Shown here piece by piece: positions 20,177 through 29,890 of a DNA stretch of 64,000 nucleotides. A program made the translations under genes and the position numbers. A model generated the notes under the pieces. That model saw nothing but the letters and a program-made list of their open reading frames with translations, made no database searches and had not been told where the DNA came from. The first letter of the stretch is position 1. The number at the start of each line of letters is the position of its first letter. The stretch is from NCBI GenBank assembly GCA_003116975.1, contig BGKB01000240.1:18375-82374 (forward strand), read 5' to 3'. This DNA is from Aurantiochytrium sp. KH105. Lineage: Eukaryota > Sar > Bigyra > Thraustochytrida > Thraustochytriidae.

Positions 20177-22834
20177 TCACCGCCGCACTGAGGCCCGCGA
20201 TCGTGAGGAACGAGCCTTGGACTGCCGCTCGTACGTGCCATCTAACCGTTTGAGGTTTTCCTCTTCTGCCTTCATCCTGCGCTGTTTACTTTCGAGCGAT
20301 CGCCGCGTGAGCTTGCTCCGCCGGATCTCATCCTGGATCTCGCTTCGCGTGTCATCTCCGCTGCTTGCATTTACGTCAATACTCCTGTCAGCCGTCATTA
20401 TGTCTTTGCCATTTCTCGTGTCAAGACTTCGCTTTTTCGAACTCACGGATTTGCCGCTCGCGGACCGCCGCTGCTGCTGTCGCTGCTGTTGCTGCTTTCT
20501 CGAAACGGATAATCGCCCCTTTGGGGTCTTGCTCTTGGAGCTGCGCACGCTCCTCGCGACTGATCGCCGCGGCGCCGCAGCTGCGCCACCTTCGCTGCTC
20601 GAGGACGACGAGGAGTCTGAGCCCGAAGACGATGATGAGGATGACGACGACGAAAGACTTGCCGCGCTTTGACGTTTGCTCTGACGACGCGCGGCGACAC
20701 TCTTTCTCGACGTTGAGCCGCGAGATTTTACTGATCTACCAGCACTCACGCGACGACGCTGGGGTGAATTCTCTGGCTCCGAGTCAGACCCTCCACGTCG
20801 GACACGCGCAAGTGTACCCTGGGGGGACTGATGGCGCTTCGATTTTTCGGGAGCAGCCTTTTGACGCTCCATGCGTCGGTGCTCCCTAGCGCTTTGGTTC
20901 GATGTCCGGTCCTTGCCACTGTTTCCGCTGTGAGCACTACGAATACTACCTGAGACCGACTGCCGTTTACCGCGCACAGAAGCCTGCCTTTTTTTTTGCT
21001 GCTGAGCTGCGCCGCCCTTTTGCTGAGGTTTTTGCTGTTTGCCAGTTTGCGCAAGTTTTTGCTGCTGGTAGCTTTGGCGCCGCTTCTGCTCGAGCTGGCG
21101 TTCCTTGGCCGTGTAGCTGCCTCCTGCAGCGGAACGCCCCGCATTGCTGGCGCCAGACTTGCGCTTGGCCTTGGCCTTGGCTTTGGCTGCCGCCCGTGAG
21201 TCGGCACTACTGTTCGAGGAGTCGCTCTCCGACCCGGAAGAAGACTCGGAATCAGACTCTGACCCGGACCCGGACGAGGACTCCTCCTTGCCAGATCCGA
21301 TTGCAAGGTTTACCACACCTTTGGTGAGGGCCCAGGCAATGGAGCCGAACGAGCTCGACCGAGCGCGGTCCTCCGATCCAGACGATCCCGAGGACTCCGA
21401 CCCTGAAGAGGACTCCGACCCTGAAGAGGAAGACTCCGAGCCCGAGGAGGACGAGGAATCAGACCCCTTGCGCTTTTTCCGCTGCTGCTGTTGCTTCTTT
21501 CGTTGCTGCTGTTGCTGCTGCTGCTGTTGCCTGCGCCGCTGGGCAAGTGTCTGCTGCTGATGCGACTGCTTCTTTCCCTTGGCGCCATCGGCTCCGTGCT
21601 TTCGATGCGCGGCTTCATTTTTGGGCTTTGCGGCAGCTTGCTGCCCTGCAGTCACATATCTGCGTGCGCGACCCTCTTGAAGCCTCTTGAGGCGATCGAG
21701 GTGCTGTCGTTGCTGCAATCGCCGCTCTTCCTCGGGTGAGAGACGGCGCCGTGCACTTGCGCCCACAGAGGAGCCAACACGACGCCGTGCCCCCGAGCTC
21801 ACACTCGAGGATCGGCGTCCAGGATCCGAGCTACCACTGCGCGACCTGCCATGTCTACTACGAGGCTTTTCGCGACGCTGCTTGTGGTGTTTGGGACGAC
21901 GGCGTAGTAGGGCGCGTTCTTCCTTGCGCCGTTGCTCATAACGAGCGAGTCGCTTTCGCTCGAGACGTCGGGCATCAACCACGGCGAGGTCCTCGAGATA
22001 GGAATCCTCCGAGTCGAGAGAACTTACCGAAGCCTCGGACTCGGATTCGGATTCGGACACGGACTCGGATAGCGAATCCAACTCGGACTCGGACGAGTAC
22101 CCTGACGAAGACGAGCTCGATTCGGACTCGGATTCGGATGAAAAGCTCGAGGAACCAGAGGAAGACGCTGAAGACAATTCATCGTCAAGGGGCACTGAGC
22201 GCGAGCGGCCACCGCGCGTCGCGCGGCGTCGGGAAGGCGATTCGCGCGCCATGTGCGCCACGGACCGCGACTTGGATCCCGCCTTGGCGGATTTCTTGCG
22301 GCGCTGTCGCCGCCGTTCGACACGCTGGGCATCCTTGCGGGAGGCTTTGCGCGAGCGCGGCGAGTTAGCCTCTGCGGTCAGCTCCTTGAGCGTCCGACTT
22401 TTGCCGCGGTTTCTTGAGTGCGAGCGCGCCCCTTTCAGGTTGCGCACGCTGCGACTCTGCGAGCCGCCGCCGCCCTTGACAATGACCGACCGCGAGCGAG
22501 ACTTGGACCGCGAGCGGCCCAGGTTCTCGAGGTCGTCCATGTTGATGGTATGCGTGATGGAGATGCTGCGCGAGCGCGGCGAGCGCGGCGTCCTCGAGGG
22601 CCCCACGGAAGTGCTCCTCCCTCGTTGGCGCGCGGCAGCCTCTTTTGCCCTGGCCTTCTTCTTCTTTGCGGCCTTTTCTCTGGCCACCAGGACCGCGCGT
22701 TCCCCGCGCAGGATGGCCTTGGACGAGTGCTCCGACGCCGGCTGCGCGCAGTTCTTGCACTCGTTGCCCTTGCCGTACACCGGGTGCGGCTCGTACGTCC
22801 TGCACGCCTTGGCGCGCTCGTACCGCTGCATCAT
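20177..22834 (-). CDS. Ser/Arg/Gln-rich low-complexity protein with N-terminal CxxC..H motif
   Basis: This encodes 885 residues, nearly all disordered: RS/SRS dipeptides, long Ser/Glu/Asp tracts (SSSGSESSSSGSES type), poly-Gln mixed with Lys/Arg, and basic patches. The only ordered-looking part is the N-terminus: residues 11-35 read CRTYEPHPVYGKGNECKNC then AQPASEH, a C-x2-C plus His pattern. It resembles the short Cys/His motif at the N-terminus of MPRIP-type proteins, a weak resemblance. SR-rich proteins often act in splicing or nuclear condensates, but no RRM or other RNA-binding domain is present, so function is unknown. Ser codons come in long mixed runs, which suggests repeat expansion. 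It converges with the SH3-PX scaffold gene. Confidence 0.7.
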   Translation of the reverse strand: MMQRYERAKACRTYEPHPVYGKGNECKNCAQPASEHSSKAILRGERAVLVAREKAAKKKKARAKEAAARQRGRSTSVGPSRTPRSPRSRSISITHTINMDDLENLGRSRSKSRSRSVIVKGGGGSQSRSVRNLKGARSHSRNRGKSRTLKELTAEANSPRSRKASRKDAQRVERRRQRRKKSAKAGSKSRSVAHMARESPSRRRATRGGRSRSVPLDDELSSASSSGSSSFSSESESESSSSSSGYSSESELDSLSESVSESESESEASVSSLDSEDSYLEDLAVVDARRLERKRLARYEQRRKEERALLRRRPKHHKQRREKPRSRHGRSRSGSSDPGRRSSSVSSGARRRVGSSVGASARRRLSPEEERRLQQRQHLDRLKRLQEGRARRYVTAGQQAAAKPKNEAAHRKHGADGAKGKKQSHQQQTLAQRRRQQQQQQQQQRKKQQQQRKKRKGSDSSSSSGSESSSSGSESSSGSESSGSSGSEDRARSSSFGSIAWALTKGVVNLAIGSGKEESSSGSGSESDSESSSGSESDSSNSSADSRAAAKAKAKAKRKSGASNAGRSAAGGSYTAKERQLEQKRRQSYQQQKLAQTGKQQKPQQKGGAAQQQKKRQASVRGKRQSVSGSIRSAHSGNSGKDRTSNQSAREHRRMERQKAAPEKSKRHQSPQGTLARVRRGGSDSEPENSPQRRRVSAGRSVKSRGSTSRKSVAARRQSKRQSAASLSSSSSSSSSSGSDSSSSSSSEGGAAAAPRRSVARSVRSSKSKTPKGRLSVSRKQQQQRQQQRRSASGKSVSSKKRSLDTRNGKDIMTADRSIDVNASSGDDTRSEIQDEIRRSKLTRRSLESKQRRMKAEEENLKRLDGTYERQSKARSSRSRASVRR

Positions 22835-23365
22835 CCTCCCTGCGCCTCCCTCCTCCGCCGGCTCCGTCCACGAGCGCCGCCGCCCGCGCCCGCGCCGCGC
22901 CGCGCCGCGCCGCGCCGCAGCTCTGCTCCGCTCGCTCCGCGCGCCGCCCGCTCTTGCCGGCTCTGCTCTGCTCTGCTCGCGCCGCCCGCCGCCGCCGCGC
23001 AGCGCTGCACCTGCTGCCTGCCTGCCTGCCTGCCTGCCGCTGCTGCCGCCTGTGCACGCGCCGCCCGGGTGGCGGGGCAGACAGGGAGAGAGGGAGGAGC
23101 CGCGAGTTGGCGCGGCAGGCTGGAAGGTAAGAGAGGAGAGGAGACAGGACGCCAGCGTACGTAGACAGACAGACGGACACTCGCGCCGTGTCTACGACGG
23201 CTGAGGGGCCAAAAGTCCAACCAAGTGGATTTACCTCGCTCGGGGAGCGGCGGCAGCGGCGGCAGCGGCGGCGGGCCAGGCAGGCCGGCTGCATGGTGGA
23301 GAAGGAGTGGGAGAGGGAGATGGACGCAGAGGAAGGGACACCGGGTCCAGGATCCAAGGCCAGCT

Positions 23366-23418
<53 letters not shown>

Positions 23419-23972
23419 TGCGAGCAAGATCGGCACATGTTCGTCTGGCCTGGAAGAGGAACAACTCTTTATTGCAAGCAAGCAAGCACGCAGGCAGGCA
23501 GGCAGGCATGTGGGGCGGGAAAATGTGACGAGGGTATGGACGATAGAGGTCGCCAAAGCTGACCGAATCATTGATCAGAGAAGCAAGGTGTTGACCGGAC
23601 CATTTGATCAAAGTAGCAAGGAGCACCGGCTCAAGGCACGGAAGAGGATCAAACGTAAAGACGATTATAGGATATTGCATACCCTGCCTGCCAAGAAGAG
23701 CCAAACTATCGAACAGAAACAGCCTCGGTACTGTCTTTTGAAGGGAAAATGTATGTGAGCAGCAACAGCGCATCAAGGCCCAGAGATTTGGAAAGCTGCT
23801 GACGCGTGTCTAATCTTGACAATATGTGAAAAGAGTCTACTACGACTGCTCAACAGCAACAATATGTGGCTAGAACTGGAGCACGGGATACTGCGTTTGC
23901 CGACCGACATTTCCATGTTCGAGCGTATCGTATCGTCTCGCCCCCAAAACATTCCAAACAAGGCAGCAGATA
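22835..23972. other. Spacer between the SR-rich gene and POC1
   Basis: The left half (to about 23130) is GC-rich with CTG/CTCTG/CCTG simple repeats. The middle has GGCGGCAGC repeats at about 23248-23275 and the CAG tract listed separately. The right half (23520-23970) has ordinary composition with no supported gene. Confidence 0.5.
23366..23417. repeat. (CAG)n microsatellite
   Basis: About 17 uninterrupted CAG units lie in non-coding DNA. Translated frames across it give poly-Gln, poly-Ser, poly-Ala, poly-Leu or poly-Cys shadows. Confidence 0.92.
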
Positions 23973-25790
23973 TCAACGAGGAGAGGCGGCGTGCAGACCT
24001 GCAATGGCCTCCTCGTTGAGTCGCAGACGAGCCTCAACGTTCTGCAGCGCCCGTGCAAGGCTCTGCAGCGGGGCCGCTGCCGCAGCACCCGCTGCAGAAC
24101 TTGCCTCCGAAGCAGGAGGAGGCGGCGGTGGCGGACGCGAAGGGGGCTTGCGCGATGGCAAAGGCAAAGAAGAACCCGATTGCGCGCTGTCGTACCGGCC
24201 CAAAGCGGGCGAAGGCTGGCGATTTCGGAGCGCTGCCTGCGCAGCTCGGCGCGTCAGATCGCCAATGTTCTTGGAAACGTACAGTTCGCGCGCCATCGGC
24301 GGAGTGGCAGCCCCATGCTCCTCTACCTCCACCTCAGCCTCCGCGACAATGTCGAGGTGATTCATCTTTTCGAGATCGACCTCGGCTTCATTGGCAGCCT
24401 CGGCGCCAAGATCCTCGCCGTGGCGGTCCGACTTGGACTTGCTGTGGCGAGTCCGGTGCTTGCGCGAGGACTTCTTGCTGGAATGTGTCGAGGAGCGGCG
24501 GTGGCGACGCCCGCCCGTCTTGAGTTCAGTATCGACAATACCGTCTTCGACTTCGGCCCCAAGGCTGACTTTATAGTCCTCCTCGAGGCTGCGCTGGCTG
24601 CGCGACCTGTGCGACCGATGTCCCACAACATGGCTCGAATGCCGAGGTCGATGGCTCTCCTCCATCATGTCACGCGCCTTGGCTTCCTCTTCATCGCCAT
24701 GGCGCGCATTGCTAAGCGAAGCCCGATGACCGTGTCGGTGGTGTCTGTGCGAGCTGTGACGACGGTGCTTGGATTGGCGCCGCTTGCGCGAATGCTCGTC
24801 GGCCATTGCTGCAGATACGAGCTCCGCAGAGGGCAATTGCGTCGCCTGGTCATTGAGACCATCACACCGCCAAGCAAGGAGCAGCTGATCTGAGGAACCC
24901 GTGAGAAAGTGCGAGCCGTCCGGCGCGAAAGCACACGCGTTGACCGCCTTGGAGTGAGCCCGCACCGTGTAGAGCAAGCGCCCCTCACGGAGGTCCCATA
25001 CCCGCAGCGCAGCGTCGTCGCTTCCCGTAAGCAAATAGGCGCCCGACGGGTGGAAACGCAAGGTCTGGACTTTGGCAGCCTGGTTGAGGGCGTAGTGCTG
25101 GATGACCTGGCCGGATCGAACATCCCAAATGTTGATGCCTGCGTCATCGCCTGCAGACGCAACGCAGAGGCCGTTGAGCGGGTCAAAGCGCGCAGCACGT
25201 ACGGCCGCGGCGTGACCATCAAAGCTGACCACCTCCTTGCTCGTAGCAACATCCCATACCTTGACCATCTTGTCATCACTGGCGGACACGGCAAGCTCCG
25301 CGTTTTTGCTCAGCTGAGCATCGCGAACCCAGTTGTGATGGCCGTGAATGCACCATAAGAATTTGGGGCGACTGCCTTGCATAACAGACAGGTCCCAGAG
25401 TTTAACCATCTTATCGGCAGCGCCAGTCAACAGGAGACGGCCGTCTTGAGCCAGATTTACGCTTGCCACAGTCCCCGTATGCGCGCGAAAGCTTTTGCCC
25501 GCGCCTTGAACAGATGGTTTCCAGAGCCGGACGGTGTGGTCCGCGGATCCGGACACGAGCACGGACTCATCGGCCGCCACATCGAGACTGGTCACGGCGC
25601 CGGTATGCCCGCGGAGCCTGTACGCCCGTTGCTGCGGCTTAAAGTTCCAGATCATGATTGACCCATCGCGTGAGCCGGACATTGCCTGCTTCATGCTTGG
25701 CATGAATGCCACGCTTTCCACAGGGCTCCCCTGCCCCGTGAACGTGCGCGCGAGCGCCACGGCCTCCTGCTCGGCCTCCATCATCGTCAT
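23973..25790 (-). CDS. POC1: POC1 centriolar WD40 protein
   Basis: This encodes 605 residues. Seven WD40 repeats fill about residues 10-310; the second pairing (IMIWNFKPQQRAYRLRGHTG) and the VSGSADHTVRLWKPSVQG stretch are diagnostic for POC1. A basic/His/Ser-rich disordered region follows (about 330-550). The C-terminus has the short helical POC1 motif (PLQSLARALQNVEARLRLNEE, near 573-593; one coiled-coil heptad series). POC1 is a core centriole/basal-body wall protein needed for triplet stability and cilium assembly, so this organism builds basal bodies. Start: MTMMEAEQ has three Mets within four residues; the first is used. The insert between propeller and motif is longer than in animals. 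Confidence 0.93.
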   Translation of the reverse strand: MTMMEAEQEAVALARTFTGQGSPVESVAFMPSMKQAMSGSRDGSIMIWNFKPQQRAYRLRGHTGAVTSLDVAADESVLVSGSADHTVRLWKPSVQGAGKSFRAHTGTVASVNLAQDGRLLLTGAADKMVKLWDLSVMQGSRPKFLWCIHGHHNWVRDAQLSKNAELAVSASDDKMVKVWDVATSKEVVSFDGHAAAVRAARFDPLNGLCVASAGDDAGINIWDVRSGQVIQHYALNQAAKVQTLRFHPSGAYLLTGSDDAALRVWDLREGRLLYTVRAHSKAVNACAFAPDGSHFLTGSSDQLLLAWRCDGLNDQATQLPSAELVSAAMADEHSRKRRQSKHRRHSSHRHHRHGHRASLSNARHGDEEEAKARDMMEESHRPRHSSHVVGHRSHRSRSQRSLEEDYKVSLGAEVEDGIVDTELKTGGRRHRRSSTHSSKKSSRKHRTRHSKSKSDRHGEDLGAEAANEAEVDLEKMNHLDIVAEAEVEVEEHGAATPPMARELYVSKNIGDLTRRAAQAALRNRQPSPALGRYDSAQSGSSLPLPSRKPPSRPPPPPPPASEASSAAGAAAAAPLQSLARALQNVEARLRLNEEAIAGLHAASPR

Positions 25791-26309
25791 TGTGGGCTGC
25801 CTTCTTTTGGGCCTGTCTCCTTGCGCACGACTCGACGCGCGGCCGCTCTGCGCAGGCGCCTAACCTAAACCGACTGCCCTTCCCCCTCTCCCCTCGCGTC
25901 TCTGCCTCGCGCTCGACCTTGCGCAGCCTCGCCGACTCGCGCGAGCGGAATTGATCGCTCGGAGGAGGTTTGACCGCAACCGCCGCGGCGCAGGCTCACA
26001 GAGTTCGTCTCCTTTTTTCCCCTTTGCTTTTTTTTTTTCCATCAACAGCCCGACGACAGCCTGGGTAATGCTCGTGCTTTGGGGGAATGCTCGTGCTTTT
26101 ATCAAGAGCGGAGTGTGTATGCCTTTGCATCACGCGAGCTCCATCTGCAATGCCCTTGCAAATAGAGACATGAAAGGTGCATGAAGGCACAGCATCTCAC
26201 AACGGTGGCCAACGTCCACAAGGCAGGGGATATCATGGTTTTCTTTCTCCTGTCGTATTCGAAGCCGTGTTGTCGTCGCTCGCGTCCACCATGTATCATT
26301 TATTCGTCT
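25791..26309. other. Spacer between POC1 and the CCCH gene
   Basis: This holds the POC1 promoter and the CCCH gene's 3' UTR. There is a T-rich run at about 26022-26039 and a small direct repeat of tgctcgtgcttt near 26068-26099. No gene is supported. Confidence 0.5.
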
Positions 26310-27203
26310 TCAAGCCGAGGCTTCGCTTGCAGATGGTGCCGTGAGAGAGGTTGAGATCATGTCTTTTGCAGGTGCATCGCTTTGGGTCTTTGTCTCGAAG
26401 ATAATTCCGCGCAACGATCGAACCTTGTCGCGCACGAGAAGGACAGTGTTAGAAGGAGGCTTTGCGTTCGCCTTGAGAGCAAGCGTCAACATGCCCGAGT
26501 TCAGGTTCTCTTCGAGAAGATAGGCGTAGCGCCACGTGTTTTGATGAAATGCGGCGACGATCTCGTTCGTCTTGAACGCTGCCTTTGGCTTTTTCTTCTT
26601 CTGGGCAGCGAGCTTGACAGATGACCTCATTGTCATCTTCCGTGCCTTCACGTTTTGATTCTTTTGCAAAGAAGCATGCTTCTCTGTAATTTGGGCCTCG
26701 ATTTCGTCAGACTCATGGGCATCTGTTTCTGCGTGCTTCTCTTCCGTTTCGAGAGCCAAAAGAGGCGTGAATCGAGGATCATCGATGATAGCGCCAATCT
26801 TGGGAAAGTGCACATTACATGGTAGCGGAAGCGTGCAAAAACAGCATCGTGAGGGTCCCTCAAAGTCGAGCTGCACAATTTTGTCCGGCAAAGGATGGTG
26901 AAACTGGCACCAGCCCAGACGTTCCATGTTCAAGCAAACACCAGTTTGTTGGTACCGAGCGCATACCATTCTCTTGGCTGACGCTAAGCGTTTCGGATAG
27001 TCTTCGCGCCGCTTTACCTCTGCTTTACGTGCGCCGCCGCTTGCGCAGCATGCTCGCTGACTTGCTTTGGGCAGCCACGGCTGAATTTTCGTCGTACAGT
27101 TCGCGCAGCGCACGCGTTCATTGGGGGGGATCCATACGCACGATGTCGCGCTCGACATCTTCGTCTTGATTACTCCCGCGCGCACTGTCACGCTAGCGCT
27201 CAC
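26310..27203 (-). CDS. CCCH-type zinc-finger protein
   Basis: This encodes 297 residues, or 282 if translation starts at Met16 (MSSATSCVW). A CCCH finger is at C81-x8-C90-x8-C99-x2-H102 (a second His at 103). Two more Cys clusters flank it: C33-x2-C36 with C52/C53, and C120, C121, C123, C129 with H132, so several zinc sites are likely. The rest is Lys-rich and helical, with a patch at about 200-215 (SVKLAAQKKKKPKAAF) that could be a nuclear signal. A C-terminal segment (HQNTWRYAYLLEENLNSG) looks globular. CCCH fingers usually bind RNA; the specific target is unknown. Confidence 0.72.
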   Translation of the reverse strand: MSASVTVRAGVIKTKMSSATSCVWIPPNERVRCANCTTKIQPWLPKASQRACCASGGARKAEVKRREDYPKRLASAKRMVCARYQQTGVCLNMERLGWCQFHHPLPDKIVQLDFEGPSRCCFCTLPLPCNVHFPKIGAIIDDPRFTPLLALETEEKHAETDAHESDEIEAQITEKHASLQKNQNVKARKMTMRSSVKLAAQKKKKPKAAFKTNEIVAAFHQNTWRYAYLLEENLNSGMLTLALKANAKPPSNTVLLVRDKVRSLRGIIFETKTQSDAPAKDMISTSLTAPSASEASA

Positions 27204-27928
27204 GCACCAATGCCTTCGTGAGCGTGGAACCGCGTCGGCGTTTTGTCAACTTGAGTTCGAGTGCAAATAGCTGCTACAAGGTCCTTTCTAAAACCCTTCT
27301 CTGAGCGCTGCCGGCACGCATCCGCACCGATCGCCGCCAAAGACAAACGCCGTCGGGCTTCACGCCTCTGTCCATTGAATTAGAATGAAAACCCTACGCG
27401 GCAAAGTCATCCATTGTCCTCCGGGTCCTCGTCGCACAACCAGCTGCAGCTGGCTGCTGCAGCTGACCGTTGCGCTCTCGAGACGCCTCCAATGCGTCCC
27501 TTTCTTTCTTCTTGCCTTGCGGTGTGCCCAACTCGGCCGAACCCATAAAAAATAAAAATAAAAAATCTGGGATCCTCAGCCACCGCTGTCAAGCAGTGCG
27601 AAAACGAGACTCGAAGCCGCGCGCGCAGACCCGCTGCGTGGCCGCGCGAGGTTAAGGGTTGGACCAAAGGTGCCAACGAGAGAACTTTTGCAGGCAGCGC
27701 CGGCTCTACCAAACCGGTGCCGGCACGCCGCTGCGAAAGGGGCTTCAGTCTCTGCAGAGTCTAGATCGCATCGTTGCAGAGCCTCGGGCTCGCTGGGGCT
27801 CTCCAGCCTGAGGCGCGTGGATCCGCAGAGCCGTAGCCACCCTCGCTCGTTACAGTCAGACGCGCGCGGACCGTTTGTCTCTCTGTCCTGCGTACGTAAG
27901 TGCGCAGGCGGTTCTATCACAGTGAATA
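27204..27928. other. Spacer, divergent promoters of CCCH and CLC genes
   Basis: Open frames on the minus strand (up to 155 codons, overlapping the CLC start) have poor composition. There is a CAGCTGCAGCTGGCTGCTGCAGCTG inverted-repeat patch near 27440-27465 (E-box-like palindromes). No gene is called. Confidence 0.45.
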
Positions 27929-29611
27929 ATGCTTGAATCAGACTCAACTTCAAACTCTCGAAGCGAGCCCCATGTTGACCGCAGCGACGATGAGCTAGAC
28001 ACCGAGGCAGAAAGAGCAGAGCAAGGCGATCTCCAAACTCCACTGGTCAGCTTTCCGCGACGAGAAACAACCCGACTAGAGTCGCGAGCAAGTCTATTGC
28101 GTGGAGAAAGCCATCGTGGGCTCTTTTCAGACCGCTTGCTCACTGCACGCAAAGATTCAGAGGATTTCAAATGCAGTGCACATGGACTTGGTAAACGATG
28201 TCCCATGTGCAGCTCGTACGCGCAAGAATGGGAATTTGCGCTCGATATTTCGGCAGGAATTGTCTTTGGATGTATCGTGGGCGTTCTGTGCGCTGCCCTG
28301 GTGTGGCCCATGCGCGAGCTCCCAATTCTATGGACAACGACGGCTTACCCAGGAGATCCAGAGTCTGTCCAGCTTCTTCATGGCAAGCCTTATTGGATCG
28401 CAGTCATTGGTGGGACAGGAGCGCTCGTGGGGGTTCTCAAGCTCGTTGTCGCACTTGAAGACGATTACGACGGACTTTTCAAGCAAATCAACCAGCAATA
28501 CGTGAACCCTTACAACATGATGAAGCTGGTGCTTATCTCCGTCGTGTCCGTTTCGGGAGGAGCGGCGCTGGGTCCATCGGCTGTGTTGGGCTCTGTTGGC
28601 GGCGCGGTGGCCCAGGTATTCTCCGAACTGCGCGGATTTGATGATGACCGTGTGCGCAGGAGCTGTCTCCATGGGATTGGTGCGGCGCTCGGATGCTTGT
28701 TTCCGTCTCCTGTGACGCCCATGGTTCTCGTTGGAGAGCTTGGACCCGGCGACGAGCTGCAAGCGTACTATTTGCGCTACTTTGCCGAGATGGGCACTTC
28801 AGTTCTCGCAGCGTATGCGGTGAATCTAGTCATCGCGGGAAGGTCATATCTCCCTTTTGTGCCCATCGGTGGTGAACTTGGCCCGTACGAGTTTGAGTCC
28901 ATACACTTGGTTTGGGGCGTCATTTTTGGTCTCATCTCTGGCGTTGTGGGGCTGCTCATTGCCATTGGAATTGGCGTCTCGACGCAGGTTTTCCGAAGTT
29001 TCAAGCGCTGGCTTCCGGTCAAGGTGTACACCGTCCTGGCTCCGGCGGTAGGAGGAATGCTTATTGGCGCTGTGAGCATCGTGGTGCCACTAGGGTTTGG
29101 CAGTGGCAATTCGCAGCTGCTTGCCGTGATCTCGCACGTGATGGCGCACAAGGTCAGCGCATCGCTTCTTGTGGCTTCGGTTGCGGCCAAGATCATTTGC
29201 GTCTCTATAAGTGTGGGCAGTGGCTTTGTTGGCGGCGTGGTTTTCCCGCTGTACTTTGTTGGTGCCTGTCTTGGCCTGGCGATGCATATGCTTTTGGGTG
29301 AGGTGACGGGCGAGCCACTCTTGCTGTTCCTTTCCTGCTTTATCAGCGCGGTCCCAGCGTCGCTTTTCCCGATTCCAATCACGCACCTCGTCACAGTCAT
29401 GGGGATGCTGGAGATTGGGGAGAGCAACTGTGCTCCCATGTTTGCGGCATGCATTGTGTCAAATATTGTGTGCAATGGAAGCGGGGCCCTTGTGAGTCTC
29501 CTCAAATGCTCCAAGCGGGATGATCTCTTTGACGCGCCAGCCATGCCAGCCGTGACAGAAGCGGAAGGCGACGATGCAGACTTTATGGATTTCCCAGAGT
29601 ACAGGTATTGA
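27929..29611 (+). CDS. Divergent CLC-family anion channel/transporter-like protein
   Basis: This encodes 560 residues with about ten hydrophobic segments from residue 103 to 520. CLC hallmarks are present but altered. The filter loop reads GGAALGP (210-216), so the position of the gating Glu in GxEGP is Leu214. The GSGIPE loop is absent, while GGVVFPLYFVGA (near 435) is the conserved GGxFxP block. No CBS domains follow; the tail ends EYRY. The GG-x-LGP form recalls a divergent prokaryotic CLC-like group such as E. coli YfeO. The N-terminal 100 residues are cytosolic and Ser/Arg-rich, with a possible Cys cluster (C82, C91, C94). It probably moves anions across an internal or plasma membrane; without the gating Glu, proton coupling is unlikely. 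Confidence 0.85.
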   Translation: MLESDSTSNSRSEPHVDRSDDELDTEAERAEQGDLQTPLVSFPRRETTRLESRASLLRGESHRGLFSDRLLTARKDSEDFKCSAHGLGKRCPMCSSYAQEWEFALDISAGIVFGCIVGVLCAALVWPMRELPILWTTTAYPGDPESVQLLHGKPYWIAVIGGTGALVGVLKLVVALEDDYDGLFKQINQQYVNPYNMMKLVLISVVSVSGGAALGPSAVLGSVGGAVAQVFSELRGFDDDRVRRSCLHGIGAALGCLFPSPVTPMVLVGELGPGDELQAYYLRYFAEMGTSVLAAYAVNLVIAGRSYLPFVPIGGELGPYEFESIHLVWGVIFGLISGVVGLLIAIGIGVSTQVFRSFKRWLPVKVYTVLAPAVGGMLIGAVSIVVPLGFGSGNSQLLAVISHVMAHKVSASLLVASVAAKIICVSISVGSGFVGGVVFPLYFVGACLGLAMHMLLGEVTGEPLLLFLSCFISAVPASLFPIPITHLVTVMGMLEIGESNCAPMFAACIVSNIVCNGSGALVSLLKCSKRDDLFDAPAMPAVTEAEGDDADFMDFPEYRY

Positions 29612-29890
29612 CAATCCCATCACGATAGGTCTAGGATATTTCATGTAATTTGTATGGTATACGTCACGGTAAATGTTTCGACTGGTGACAGACCTTTGTC
29701 CGCAAGTTTTCGGGATTCAGTTATAGTTTAAAGGGGAAACAATTGACGAAATCACATGAGACAGTTGACGTCGCAAACCAAAGTGCAAGAGGTTCTTTTG
29801 AGCAAATTGAACCCCGCGTAAAGTCTGTCGCAAAGAAAATGATGCAATAGCTGTGAAGGTACCATCTTCATCCTTTTTCTCTTGCAAAAA

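Noticed and set aside
22365-23438. 357-codon minus-strand frame upstream of the SR-rich gene
   Set aside because: It is the out-of-frame translation of the same gene's start plus a CTG-type repeat giving poly-Leu; the in-frame start at 22834 gives the CxxC..H motif.
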